DNA of 64,000 bases, taken from assembly GCA_028564705.1 (NCBI GenBank), contig JAPXFQ010001308.1, positions 682,001 through 746,000 of the forward strand, given 5' to 3'. The notes beneath the pieces are model-generated. The model was given only the letters and a program-made list of their open reading frames with translations. It had not been told where the DNA came from and did not search any database. Source of the DNA: Apricaphanius iberus (taxonomy: Eukaryota > Chordata > Actinopteri > Cyprinodontiformes > Aphaniidae). The stretch's first letter is position 1; every line of letters begins with the position of its first letter. Of this stretch, positions 30,601 through 49,959 are shown in pieces. Both the position numbers and the translations under genes were made by a program.

Positions 30601-32761
30601 AACTGTTGGGTCCAGGTTGTTCATGATCATTAGCATCATAGCTGCTGCATGTCGTGTGCGGCAGGGATACTGATCTATAGGATAAGCCCTGCAGAAGAGA
30701 AGGGCAATCATATGAATACTGGGGTTAAGGAGATTACCTTCAGTCTCAACAGTATTTTGGTACTTTTAATAATTTCTAGCACAAACCATGACTTTATGAA
30801 AATCTATTTCATTTCTACAGATATGAATGAGAGCTGATGTAAAATGTGTCAAAAAAAAAAAAAAACCTTTTTCACATTTTGTCACATTACAATCTTAATA
30901 TTCATAGTTTTTATTTGATTTTTTTTTTAATAGACCAACAAAAAACTATGAATAATTGGGAAGTTAGCAAAAAAACAAGACGATTTTTTTCTTATTTTTT
31001 TACCAATTTAAATCTTAAAGGTATTGTTACAGATTTTCAAATTGATTTAGTTCTGGACTTCATCTTGATCATTCTATCAGGTGGAAATGTTATGATCCAA
31101 ACAATTTTAAAGCTCTGGCTGCACGTTTGGTGCTTTTGGATGGTGAACCTCCAACCCAGTTTGGAGCCTTTCACTGCCTCTTACTGGTTTTTCTTCCAGG
31201 ATTACCTTAGCACTATGTATCTGATATAAACTTCTAAGTCCCTATAGAAAAAAAGTTTCCCCACCACAGCATGATGCTACCACCTCAGACTGAAATGCAT
31301 TGCCCATTTTTCTTTTATATATAACCATGCATGTAGGCCAAAAGGGCCCATTTTGGTTATATCTGGCCAGAGCACCTTCTTCCACATCCCTGTTCTGTCC
31401 TGTGGAAAAATTATTGTTTTTTCTGGGGATTTTTCTTCTTGTTGGAATTGCTTTCTTCTTGTTTAAAGGCCAGAGTTTTAGACTACACAACAAATATTTT
31501 TCCTCTTATCAGATTATTCCACCTGTGCTTTATACCTCTGCATCTCCTGCAGAGTTACCAAAGACTCTCGGGTGCTGTTATCTATTCTCTTCCTTGGTCG
31601 CCCTGCCTGGTCAGATTTTAATATTGGGATAATTAATTGAGTAGTGCTTTTTAGATTGCTCATATCTAGCGATATTGTTTTGTAAACTTACAGTACGTTA
31701 ATGGTCTCTAACAAATCTCATAAAATTATAATAATACATATAGCGGTTTGTGGTTGTTACATGAAAACATTTTGAAAAGTTTGAAGAGTTTAAATACTTT
31801 TGCGAGGTACTGTTAAAGATGGAACAATGGGTAGAACTCATGCTTGACATTTCCATTACCTTTGGTATTACACCTAAACACTTTACTTTTAAAAAAATAT
31901 TTTGATAAATTCCGATGATTAGATATGGTTAGTAAATTTCAAAACAAGTATTTCTTATGTTCTCCCGTGAAACGCTAATGTTAGACTTTGGCCCTGGAAA
32001 ATCTCAACCAGGTCTTCACGGGGGCCCCTTACCTCATCCGTACCGTGGGGCAAAAGCGGTACATGTATATGTGACCATACTGTCGGAGCTCCTGGGCAAA
32101 TTCAGACGCGAGCGTTGCATGGTGGGTAGGAGGGAAGTAACGCAGAGCGTTTCTCAGTGCCAGCTGGAGGAGTATAAAGATAATTTACTGTGTGTTAGTG
32201 AAAACAGATCAATGTCAGATATCTGTAATTCCTTTCCCTATCTAGGAGGCAGAGCTCTCCTTGCTTCTCTCCTTCAATTATTGACTGAGGGTATTGCTCT
32301 GAGTTTGGGCAATCATTTTTGGTCCTTTGAAAATAATCAATCTTGGGTTTAAACCAATTGCAAGTTATGCAACAAGAGTGCAGAGGAGGCTGTAGTATGC
32401 CTTAAAAATCTGGGTTCAGCTCGATCATTACTGTGGTATTTTTGGATCTTTTAGCAGTGTCATCATTCATAAGCATAGATTTTGTTAGTTTAACACTTTA
32501 ACAAATTTTTTTCAGGTCTCAATTTTAGGTGCTTTTTTAATTTGTCACAGTAATAGAAACAATCCAGGAAAGCACACATTATTAAGTACAAATAAAAAAG
32601 CTTCACTAATAGAACAAAAGTTTGTATTTACTCACTCGTTCATCTTCAGCTGTGAGGTTAGGAGTCCGGACGGGGGCATGAGGCAAATTTGGATCTCTTC
32701 CTCGGTTTGGTGGCAAAGGCTCCAGGGGTAGACCGCTGCAGAGCTCCTTTAAACCCGACAT
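24615..32761 (-). CDS. uroc1: Urocanate hydratase (urocanase), 675 aa
   Basis: Nineteen exons, complement of 32761-32636, 32163-32033, 30688-30595, 30298-30239, 30159-30031, 29947-29886, 27711-27645, 27521-27378, 27276-27188, 26969-26907, 26782-26603, 26517-26420, 26329-26257, 26138-25949, 25863-25765, 25677-25578, 25114-25033, 24946-24847 and 24755-24615, join without phase conflict to 675 aa; human UROC1 is 676. The enzyme converts urocanate to imidazolone propionate in histidine breakdown, mainly in liver cytosol, using tightly bound NAD. Visible hallmarks are MYSGHP, MTAGSYCYIGPQGIVHGT (about 203-220), the glycine-rich NAD-binding GLGGMSGAQ (about 248-256), LVDLGSDQTS, FRYPSYVQHIMG, FGPFRWVCTSGDP, SRDHHDVSGTDSPFRE (about 541-556) and WVALHNGGGVGWGEVINGG. 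No frameshift or stop was seen. The donor after the exon ending at 25949 is GTCGGC, weak but fixed by protein homology. Several introns carry Tc1-like relics. Confidence 0.97.
25285..25480 (+). repeat. Tc1-like transposon end (relic) in a uroc1 intron
   Basis: The stretch follows the classic Tc1-like terminal order: CAGAGCCTTGCAAGAG, then ACATTTTGCCATGTCC, then TATGATAGACTGACACAAAG, then GTACATAATTGTGA and a GAAAGGAAAA block. Only one end is present and it encodes nothing. Confidence 0.65.
27781..29828. mobile_element. Probable Tc1-like element filling a uroc1 intron (decayed)
   Basis: Just inside the left edge of this 2.2-kb intron the sequence reads TCAGAAGTTTGCAGACAC. Near the right edge the reverse complement reads TCAGAAGTTTGCATACAC. 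These opposed ends look like Sleeping-Beauty/Tc1-type termini. The arms diverge after about 18 bp and I found no intact transposase between them, so it may be one decayed element or two partial ones. Confidence 0.45.
30850..31813. mobile_element. Decayed Tc1-like element in a uroc1 intron
   Basis: The left part has CTTTTTCACATTTTGTCACA and, further on, AATAGACCAACAA. The right end, reverse-complemented, starts AACAGTACCTCGCAAAAGTA and continues with CATGTAACAACCACAAAC, the usual Tc1-like terminus. The middle includes CCACAGCATGATGCTACCAC, typical of Tc1-family coding regions read in reverse. Frames are broken. Confidence 0.65.
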
Positions 32762-32764
32762 CCT

Positions 32765-33900
32765 ACCGGTTTCTCTCTGTTACACGGTTGCAGCAGAGAC
32801 CAAGGAGGCAAAGTTCAGGCCGCACACTGATGGCAGTTCTGACTGATGCAGCAAACAACTCCCTGTGGAGACAATACCTATGTACTTGTGGACTTTTGGG
32901 GCCAGTCCCTCTTTACCCTGCTCTCCCATTGGTTTTAGCATTACCTTTGCCCTCTAATAGTTCACCAATGAAATCACAGGCACTCCACAGGGATGTTTGA
33001 TAACTATTGATCTCTGAAAGAGATTGAAGTAGCACATGACTGAGCAAAAGGGACAGTGACCCCAGATGCTTTGTCATGTGACAAAAAAAAATAGATGGTG
33101 TGAGCCTCATCCTGTGTTCTGAAGAAATAATTAATTCTGTAAATCTTTTTTTTTAAATGATTCTAGTATTATAAAAATTAAAATGGCATGTAAACAATAT
33201 TAAGCCTGTTAAATTCAGTTTATAATGCAAATAGGACTTGTTATCCATCGTAATTATAACTTTTTATATGAAACACACATTTTGATTGCTCAAAATTATA
33301 TAGAAGTCATTTGACTGGGCTAAATGTTTTAGATTTTGATTTTAAGATTAAATGCTGCAAAGTGAGAGAAGCTTTAAAGTTTTCATCAAACTTAAAGCTA
33401 CAAATCAGATGTCCCTCCAGATTGACTAAATATGCCGTTATATAAAACAGAAAACAGAATCTTGGGACACTTCATAGTTCTTGTCGCCCGGACAGTAAGC
33501 CGTGTTATGTAGATCACAAAAGCACCCATCAGAATTGAGAAAAATACAGACTTGAATCCTGAGCCATACCAACAGCTCATCTAATTTTATGACGAATATG
33601 GAAGTAGTTCATGTTTTTTTTTACCTCTGTTAAAAAAAACCTAGTTACATGCAGTAGGACAGGTCCACAGCATGATCCTGCCAGCACCATGTTTGATAGT
33701 TGGTACTTTGGTTTGTTGACCTCCTTAAGTAACAGCCACATGTGTAACTCATCAGGATGGCCAGGGGTAGTCAGATTCCCAGAATGCCAGGTCCACAAGA
33801 TGTTTGTTGTTGATATTAAGGATAGTTCCAAGTCAATTTTTATTCAGTTTGTTGTAATAATATAAAAAAGATCAAGTTCAACACAATTAAGAGTTACAAT
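32765..33900. other. uroc1 5' flank and spacer to chchd4, with a Tc1 relic
   Basis: The first few hundred bases are the presumed uroc1 promoter, with no motif I can defend. At about 33640-33800 the order GGTCCACAGCATGATCCTGC, CAGCACCATGTTTGATAG, then GTAACAGCCACATGTG is a degraded Tc1-family coding stretch. No exon-like frame was seen. Confidence 0.5.
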
Positions 33901-33904
33901 TGTT

Positions 33905-33910
33905 TTTATT
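33905..33910 (-). terminator. Candidate poly(A) signal of chchd4
   Basis: AATAAA on the minus strand about 860 nt past the chchd4 stop. It is the first clear hexamer I see, implying a long 3' UTR across 33.9-34.77 kb, which has no other feature. Confidence 0.35.
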
Positions 33911-34766
33911 ACAAAACTGTCAGCAATTTTTACTGCAATCTTTTTTTTCTTTTTGCTGCACACAAAAGGTTGAGTTTAGTTCAGATGAGGTAAATACTTC
34001 AGATCTGGTTATAAATTAAGAATAAGTGCATCCTGAGAGGCAACAGTGGAAACAACACCGAAGAGCTCACAATGAAAAGTGACAGAAGTATTCTTCGGTA
34101 CATTAACTCTTCATATCTCTGAGGATTCAGCCACAGTACGGTAAAAATAAAACACTTTGAGCTTTCTTTGAAACTTTGAACAATTATAAAAAGGAGGGCA
34201 CAACTTTAAAAACACCACTGCAATATTACAGCTTCTGAAGTTATGATAAATCAGAGTAGAGACAAGTACACAACAGGCATCTGGTGACTATTATACGCTT
34301 GGTCCTGTAAGATAAAAAAAAATAAACTTAATTCGAGATAATTATCTCCAGCGTTGAGGACATTTTTAACCCAAGGAACCCACTAAGGAAGAAACAGAGA
34401 AAAACCTTCATGAATTCTGCTAATCTTCAACAGAATGGATATTCTAACTGTTCTTCTCAACAAATCATGCAAACTTGAGCTCTGTTCTGCAGATAAATTA
34501 CCTTTCTGAAGCAATAATTATTGCCCTTTTGATATGATGTTTTGCACAGCAAATCAGTTCGTACGATTTTATAACTTAACCTGTTTTTTTTCTTCTTAAC
34601 AGCAAAACAAGCCCTTTAATCTTCCAAAGGATTTCTTAATTGTTTCTTTTAATTCGGATGAACTACTGAATAATGGTGGCAAAAATATATTTTTTTCAGA
34701 TCCATAACAAAATGACTCAGTGTAAATGGTGACAAATGAGCTCTAAAGCTCAACAGTAGCTCATTA

Positions 34767-37004
34767 TTAGCTCTCTGCTGAGCTCTTTGTGTCAGGCTGT
34801 GTGGGATCAGAGTCCTTCTCGGAGCCAGCTGCTGGGTCTGCGTCTGAAATTTCAGCAGGCGTAGATTCCTCAGACGTCTGACTGGACGGCGCATCATCTT
34901 CTTTTGGGTAAAGCTCTGGGTAGCGCTGCAAACACTCCTGCATTGACCTGAACTGCTCAAGGCACTCAGAGCCTTTCACCTCCTCCTTACTGTAGTGGAA
35001 GCAGGAGAAGGCTTCCTTGAATTCAGTCCCACAGGGACCGCTGGCCATCCCCCCCAGACAGGGACAGTTCCAGTTTATCTCTCCACTGGGGAGAATCAGA
35101 CCTAAATGGAGGAGAGTGGAAATTTAGTTTGAGACCTTGCATAATAGAAGTCAATTCGGAGACACTCGACCAGAGACCGACTCACCTTGCTCCTCATAGG
35201 GATCATTGGGGTCTTCTTCTACAAGCTCCGCATTGCTCGGTGTTTCATGATCCTCTTTGGTGACAAATATGATTTTGTCTTTACCTGACAGATGAAAAAA
35301 AAAATTTTTTTTTGAGAAGACCTGACAACAGGCCATTCATAAAAATATAAATTTATAGTTTTATGGACTGTGTTTTTGCAAAAAGCAAAACAGATATGTT
35401 ATCTTGTGCTTTAGTCTCTCATAACCTTCATGTGTTTCTCAGCCTGACATAAATACAGTGATGTAAAAAAAAAAAGTTTATCATTTTGTTTTTAGTGAAA
35501 GATCAAAGGTGAATCAAATGGAACTACTGATAACCCTTAGCCCCAAATGAAGAGAAATGGGTGAACACACAAAAATGATCAACCAATAAACAAGTTCAGT
35601 GATGGAAAAGTTCCCAAATCTACTTAATATAACTATTAAACACAAACCATACCGACTAAATGGGCTTTTACCTCTCTTTTTTTCCTTTAGCTTCATAAGT
35701 TAACTTGTATGGTGAGCATTTTCTGACATTAGTTACACTGTTCGGCTTAAAAACCAAGAGCCACTCCTTTACTTTGTAAAAACAGAATGAAACTAACAGT
35801 TTCTCAGGTATTCATAAATAAATGTTGATTGTGGGTGACAAAAGCTGGAAAACAGCCCAAACTGATTCATTTTTTCCCACATCTCCTAGGCCTGAAGACT
35901 GTTTTACAGGTTGTTCTTTATGAGCTGAATTTATCCTTCTTGATTGCAGAGAGGAGAGTAGAAGTAGACAGGCAGTGCTGCACTATCCATGCTTTGAACA
36001 GCTGAAGAACTTGCAAGGCATTCAGGCCATGTTCGCTGTCATTTCAGTAAGATGTGTGATTATAAATTTCAGCAACTATAAAACTATAACTTTTTTAAAA
36101 CCTTGGGATACACCGATACCATGGTGATAGCAGCATCATGCTGAGCCTCTAGTTTGCACTTAACCATACAAGGTGCATTACACAAAGAAGATGACATAAT
36201 GGAGGATTACCTCTATAATAATAATTTCACTGCAAATCAAAAATAATACTAATTAGAACCAAAGGAATGATATGAGGAAGCTGTATTACTAGTATACATC
36301 CATTTCCATGCATTTAAATGTATAAAAGGGATGTTAAATATCATTAATTCTGCAACACCATTACATCACTGAGTCTTGATTATGCGATATGTATAAATTG
36401 TAATAATATACAATTCATCATTTGATGAAGATAAAATTGCATACATTCCTGTATTAATCATCTGACTAAGTCGTTTGCTTGAGTATTTTTAGCAAAATGT
36501 CCTAAAACTAGAGTTAGGGGCTTCTTAGGGAAGACATTAATATACCATAAATTACAACAACAACAAAAACGTATTAGAAATGCTGATTTTTTTTTGGGTT
36601 AAAATTTCCTTTTTAAAGAATATTTTGCACCTTTCAAAAACAACTATTCTAGCATAACATGTAGTGGGATGTATCGAAGTGGATAAATATCAAAATCTGC
36701 AATGCTTATCACCCTAAAACTGTTTTAATCTTAAATATACGATTTTGTAGCCTTCTTTTGACATGCAGCTTGTTGGTTCTCAAGGTTAAACCAGGGGATG
36801 ATCATAGCAGTTATACCTTCTCTGCTATAGATATCACAAATTAGAAATGTCCCACCTAACATATAACCAGATATTAGTCTTTAGAAAAGTTATAACAGCT
36901 CCAGGGTTAATTTTCTAATTAAACTAAACTTTAGTGTTAGCCTTCCAGAGAAATTAGCCGCCGGCTAGCTCAGGAGGCTCACCTTCTTGTCGGACCGAGC
37001 TCAT
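34767..37004 (-). CDS. chchd4: CHCHD4 / Mia40 mitochondrial import oxidoreductase, 151 aa
   Basis: Three exons, complement of 37004-36983, 35284-35186 and 35101-34767, give 151 aa (human CHCHD4 is 142). The protein is the disulfide relay receptor of the mitochondrial intermembrane space; it oxidises incoming small cysteine-motif proteins and passes electrons to GFER/Erv1. Exon 1 encodes only MSSVRQE plus one base. Exon 2 encodes [13 protein letters not shown] and EDPNDPYEE, both family signatures. Exon 3 has the redox CPC at residues 53-55 ([10 protein letters not shown]), and the twin CX9C pairs C64/C74 and C87/C97, all six cysteines at the same numbers as in human. The tail from about 105 is acidic and Ser-rich ([10 protein letters not shown]) and differs from mammals, as is usual. 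There is no signal peptide, as expected, since Mia40 lacks one in animals. The 5' flank is short and CpG-bearing. Confidence 0.97.
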
Positions 37005-37225
37005 TTCTTCAAGCTGGAAAAATAAATAAGTCTCCCTTGAATTCACGTCAGCAGGTCAAGGCTCGAGTAATAAATATTGTTACTTTAAAAAGAAAACGCA
37101 CGCAAAATAGTCACACGTTTCACTACATAACCGGCTAGCTGTTTCACAACTATCCTTGTTAAAGCATGATGGGGTCATCTTCTTCTTTTCTAAAGTTTCC
37201 GGGAGCGTTGACGCCGCTGAGACCT

Positions 37226-37243
37226 CTACTGCCCCCTACAGCT
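37226..37243 (-). promoter_or_regulatory. CTCF-like motif upstream of chchd4
   Basis: The minus strand reads GCTGTAGGGGGCAGTAG, fitting the YAGRKGGCRS core of the CTCF consensus. It lies about 220 bp upstream of the chchd4 start codon. Confidence 0.35.
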
Positions 37244-37259
37244 CAAAAGCGCCAGATGG

Positions 37260-38763
37260 AACGCTGAAATGTAAAAAAAAAAAAAAAAAAAAAAAAAAAC
37301 TAAAAGAAAAAACTATGTGAAATTAATAGCCACGTAAATAAATAATATACAAATATATGACAATGAAATTGTGAAAAAACTTAATTCATATAAAATTCTT
37401 AGCTCCTTTCTTCCCCTTCTTGGGCTCCTGACTGATTTATCCTTTTAGACATCATAGTTCACCCACCACAAATTAGTCAATCAGCTGATTAGATAAGATC
37501 ATACAAGCTTAGCAACTCCTCCTCCCCTCCCTCAACCAGAAGATAGAGTGAAGTGAGGCACCCATGCACACCAAAAGGACCTTAAGAGAGACATTTGAGT
37601 CGAGTGTAACGTTACGTTGTGTCCTCATGTAATTATTTCAAAATTATACAAAAAAATATAGATATATTTTTCCGTTTTTGGTGACCTTGCGTGTTGGTGT
37701 TGGCGGCCTTATCATTTGGCTGTCTTGTGCACAGCAATGGAGTTACTGTTGATGTGTTTTCTGTGTCATCCAGCACAATTCAGAGGAGAATGTCGGAAGA
37801 GGTTAATGGTTAGATACAGAAAATCAGTTAAAGATAGAATTATTAGGTATGTTTTATTTAAGAATCTTTGTATTGATTGTTTGTATGTAACCTGAATTCT
37901 TTCCACAGCCTCATCAACAACAGAACCGGGCCCTTTATAAATATATTTTTTATAAAGGGCCCGTGAAAACCGTGATTAGTTACTTGCAGTAGTAGTTTAG
38001 ATCTCCCTACCTCCCCAAACACAGATGTGTTTTGGCCGCAGAGAAATCTTCAGAATTTCAGTTCATTTTGCTGCTCAAGGTCTAAACAAAATATTAAGTC
38101 CAGTACAGGCTAGGAGAAATAATCCTCAGTTGGTCGCTCCGCTCTGATTCAGGCAGCCTCCATCACTATGGGGAACACACCTCGAAATGCAGGGAGACTT
38201 TCGGTTCCCTCTCTGCACCTTTGACCTAATGTTACTAGGCACATCCTCAATTGATCTAGGCTGGCCGTTAATGAAATGAAATTACTGCTGTAGACCCTCA
38301 TCCAGAAAGGTTTGGCCCTTTGCCTTAGCAAATTACATCTAAAAATGTCACATAAACAGTAGCCGAATATAGACACCTGTACCAACAATTTGGACCACAG
38401 CATGTATGGAAAGCCAGATGTGCCATAATTTGTTTGTGAGAAAATTTTTATCATTCTTGAAATGCATTTGTGAAATAAGTTAATCTATTCTTATCCAAAT
38501 AAAAAAATATTATTTTTACATTTAAATTATTTGAAATTTTATCAATATTTTTCTACACTGCTGTGTTCCTAAGATACAGTGAATTATTTTTTATATCTTG
38601 GCTTTAAAAATCAAAATTTCTTAGAGGTGCTACCATAACTATAGAAAAGAGTAGAGCTAGCCCCTCTGAGCTGGTTGGATCTGTAAAGCTTTCTGCAGCT
38701 GAGTTGCTGTGGAGGTTAACCCGTCAAGCCATAAACAGCTGTTCAATTCAATAACAACATAAA
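37260..38763. other. Gene-free spacer with a long poly(A) run and a perfect hairpin
   Basis: It has an A run of about 27 bases at 37273-37299 and a 37-bp palindrome at 37927-37963 (listed separately). No exon-like frame or transposase was found. Confidence 0.5.
37927..37963. repeat. Perfect 15-bp inverted repeat with 7-nt loop
   Basis: The left arm is CGGGCCCTTTATAAA (37927-37941), the loop is TATATTT, and the right arm (37949-37963) is its exact reverse complement. Each arm itself contains GGGCCC. It has the shape of a cruciform or a very short fold-back element. No duplication of flanks was seen. Confidence 0.9.
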
Positions 38764-39140
38764 ATGGTGCGTTCAGACCACACACTTTGTCTGCACCAAG
38801 CAACATTGCCAACGTATGTAGTAGGCATGCCTTTCTCTGCCGGATGTTTTAAATGCTAGTGGATCGTGATTGGCTAGACATCGTCGACTTCGGGTAATGT
38901 CACTACAGTGAGATGCTCCGATTGGTTGGCTCACTGCGTCAAGTGCGTCAAAAGTTCAGCTGGCTGAATTTATGCATTGCTTGCGTTTGCTACGTTGCTG
39001 CTTGAGACGCAAGTAATGCTTGAAACGTTGACGTAGCCAACACACAACGCACTGCAGAGACTCTGATGGACTAAATCATACATTTTACATGTAATCTTGA
39101 CGCAACTGATGCTGGCGTTTGGGGCGGCGTGAAAGCAACA
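38764..39140. mobile_element. MITE copy, same family as 11121-11892
   Basis: The left end GTGCGTTCAGACCACACACT matches the right end of the fragment at 1116-1272 when inverted. The far side ends ACATGTAATCTTGACG then CTGATGCTGGCG, an inverted match to the left end of 11121-11892. The interior shares GTAATGTCACTACA and AAAAGTTCAGCT. The right boundary is approximate. Confidence 0.65.
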
Positions 39141-39247
39141 AATGGACTTCAGCACATCCTCGTTATTCTACACCTTCTGGAATATCCAGATTAAGCAACA
39201 GCCATTGAGTGTGCAGCTCCCAGTCACTAAACCTCATTTGGCATATA

Positions 39248-40750
<1,503 letters not shown>

Positions 40751-40754
40751 TAAA

Positions 40755-41820
40755 CTCAAAAAGTGAAAAAAAAAAAAGTCCTTATAAAAAACAACCACTG
40801 GATCAAAACCTTTATGAAATAAAAGCTGACTGTGAAAAATACCCTTTGGAGTAAAACCTGATGTAATTTATAAAAAATCTTATTCCATAATGTCATAGTT
40901 ACATGACATATTTGTCTATTGTTTGTTTATGTAGACATTTATATCATAAGGTTTTATCTAATTTTGGCATTTTATATCTTTCAGGATAAATCCAAGTTGC
41001 ATATGCACAACTATAGAAATATTTATCTTCGTGGAGCGAAGAGCTCAAAGAGTTTATTTCTTTAAATTAGCCTTGTAGACCACCAGAGGAAGGTTGTAAT
41101 TTACTCAGTCTAATTTACTGGAGTAACTTTTTAATGAAAATTCACATGCAGTTTTACTCCATTATTAGCGTTTACTTGAGTACTTCAAAGTTATTGCAAC
41201 TACTAGCTGAGAAACATTTCCTATAGCTGTTAATTCAATGAATGAATAATTTAACCAAAAATGCACCATATCAGACAAAACTACACGTTTAGGGCTGCTG
41301 TAGGCTGTGGTAGAGTTGTTGGCCTGTGTCCAAGGAATTGTGGGTTTGATTCCAGCTTCTGCCTGCTAAATGCCATTATATCCTTGGGCAAGAAACTTCA
41401 CCTACCTTGCCTACTGGTGGTCAGAGGGACTGGTGGTGCCTTTTTGGTAACCAGGTATGCATGAACGTCTGAATATAGTGTGAAGTGCTTTCGGGTCCTC
41501 TGGACTTGATAAAGTGCTTAACAAGTTCAGGCCATTTTACATTTATATTAAGTGAGAGCTCTTATTTGTACACAAGCTTTGTTCTATTACTATTATCTGT
41601 CTACTAAACTACTAAACCTGTTGGACTTGGAGGTGAAGAAGCTACAATAAAGGCATAAGAAAACACACTATCATATATTACATAATTTTAACAACACTTT
41701 ATATTAATGTCTGTCTGATGACATTTTTAAACAAATGCTATATTCAACAGCTGCCAAAGCCGTTACATTTTACATAAAAATTTAAAAATGTACATACATT
41801 ATTAAAATTGCAAAATACTT
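40755..41820. other. Spacer downstream of sec61a, holding one SINE
   Basis: AT-rich with no exon-like frame; the SINE at about 41291-41540 is the only named element. The sec61a poly(A) signal lies just to the right. Confidence 0.5.
41291..41540 (+). repeat. tRNA-derived SINE
   Basis: The head carries GGCTGTGGTAGAG, an A-box-like block, and GGGTTTGATTCC (41342-41353), one base from the pol III B box GGTTCGATTCC. The body has TCCTTGGGCAAGAAACTTCA and CTACCTTGCCT, and the end has GTGAAGTGCTTTCGGGT, the layout of a common teleost SINE. It is diverged and is not a functional tRNA gene. Confidence 0.7.
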
Positions 41821-41836
41821 TTTTCACAAAAGTCGT

Positions 41837-41842
41837 TTTATT
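41837..41842 (-). terminator. Candidate poly(A) signal of sec61a
   Basis: AATAAA on the minus strand, about 800 nt past the sec61a stop. A second copy lies about 40 bp further on. The 41.85-42.64 kb interval between is the likely 3' UTR and holds nothing else I can name. Confidence 0.4.
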
Positions 41843-42638
41843 CAGCATGATTTTTTTAAACAGGTTTGTTCTGAAGTATTTATTTTTCCTTACATTATCA
41901 AAGACTATCTTACACTTATGACAAGTTCAACAAATTTCAACGTGGTCTATGTACAGAAACATAAATTTGTCTGAAAAAGTTATAAGAGAGGGAAAATAAA
42001 ACAGATGTGACTGACAGGAATGTGTATGAGCTGTGACTTAATACTGTGTATCCCTGGGAATGCCACATATTAAAAAACAACAAGAACCAACTCTTAATGG
42101 GTGAGCGTTCAAATCACTCTTCCAGAGGCTGAAACCAAGTGTGAGCTGTGAGGCCTCAGCTCTAACTCAAGTTTACACAAAGGAACATTTACAGTTTTTG
42201 AATCAGCATTTGGGAGGCCAGCTTCTGGTCCATACATCAACAGAAATATAACTAACCTGAGAGTAAAAGTTTAACCTAAGACATCACTAAGCACCCAACA
42301 GGTAGCTGACAGCCAACCCCTAATCGAGTATGCCTGCATACTTAAGCTCTCACTCCTCACTCTGGGTGAAAAAAATAAAACATTTCTGCCATAAGCCATT
42401 TAGAAAATCTTTGTTTTAATCTGCAGTTGTGATGTTCAGCTGAAATGGCGTTCTCTTCATCCTGAGGACTGAGTAAATTTTATGAAAGTCATCATGTTCA
42501 ATTCCACACTGCATTTCATCTCAGCTGGGACTCCATAAGGTTCCTCAAATGTCTGAACAGTTGAGCTGATACAGTTCATAGATTAAAAAAAAAAGAAACA
42601 CAAAAAAGCCCCATAGAAGCTGGCAGGATCACAGCTTT

Positions 42639-49782
<7,144 letters not shown>

Positions 49783-49879
49783 GATGTCTTAACAATGAAC
49801 GTATATCCTTTTCCCCCAACAGAAAACCAGCTCGTAGTTAGTCTCGATGACTGAACCACCGTGAGAAGGAGGAGAAAGA

Positions 49880-49886
49880 CACGTCA
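49880..49886 (-). promoter_or_regulatory. UPR-element core in the sec61a promoter
   Basis: TGACGTG on the coding strand, about 98 bp upstream of the start codon. This is the core bound by XBP1s/ATF6, and Sec61 alpha is a known target of the unfolded protein response in animals. The motif is short, so chance cannot be excluded. Confidence 0.4.
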
Positions 49887-49959
49887 TCGTTAGAGACACG
49901 AAACTCAGAGATTTAAAGTGATAGCGTCAATTTTAGCGACTGCGCTCCTCTGACTTACA

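Noticed and set aside
41342..41353. B-box-like sequence suggesting a tRNA gene
   Set aside because: No cloverleaf can be drawn and the body matches a SINE.
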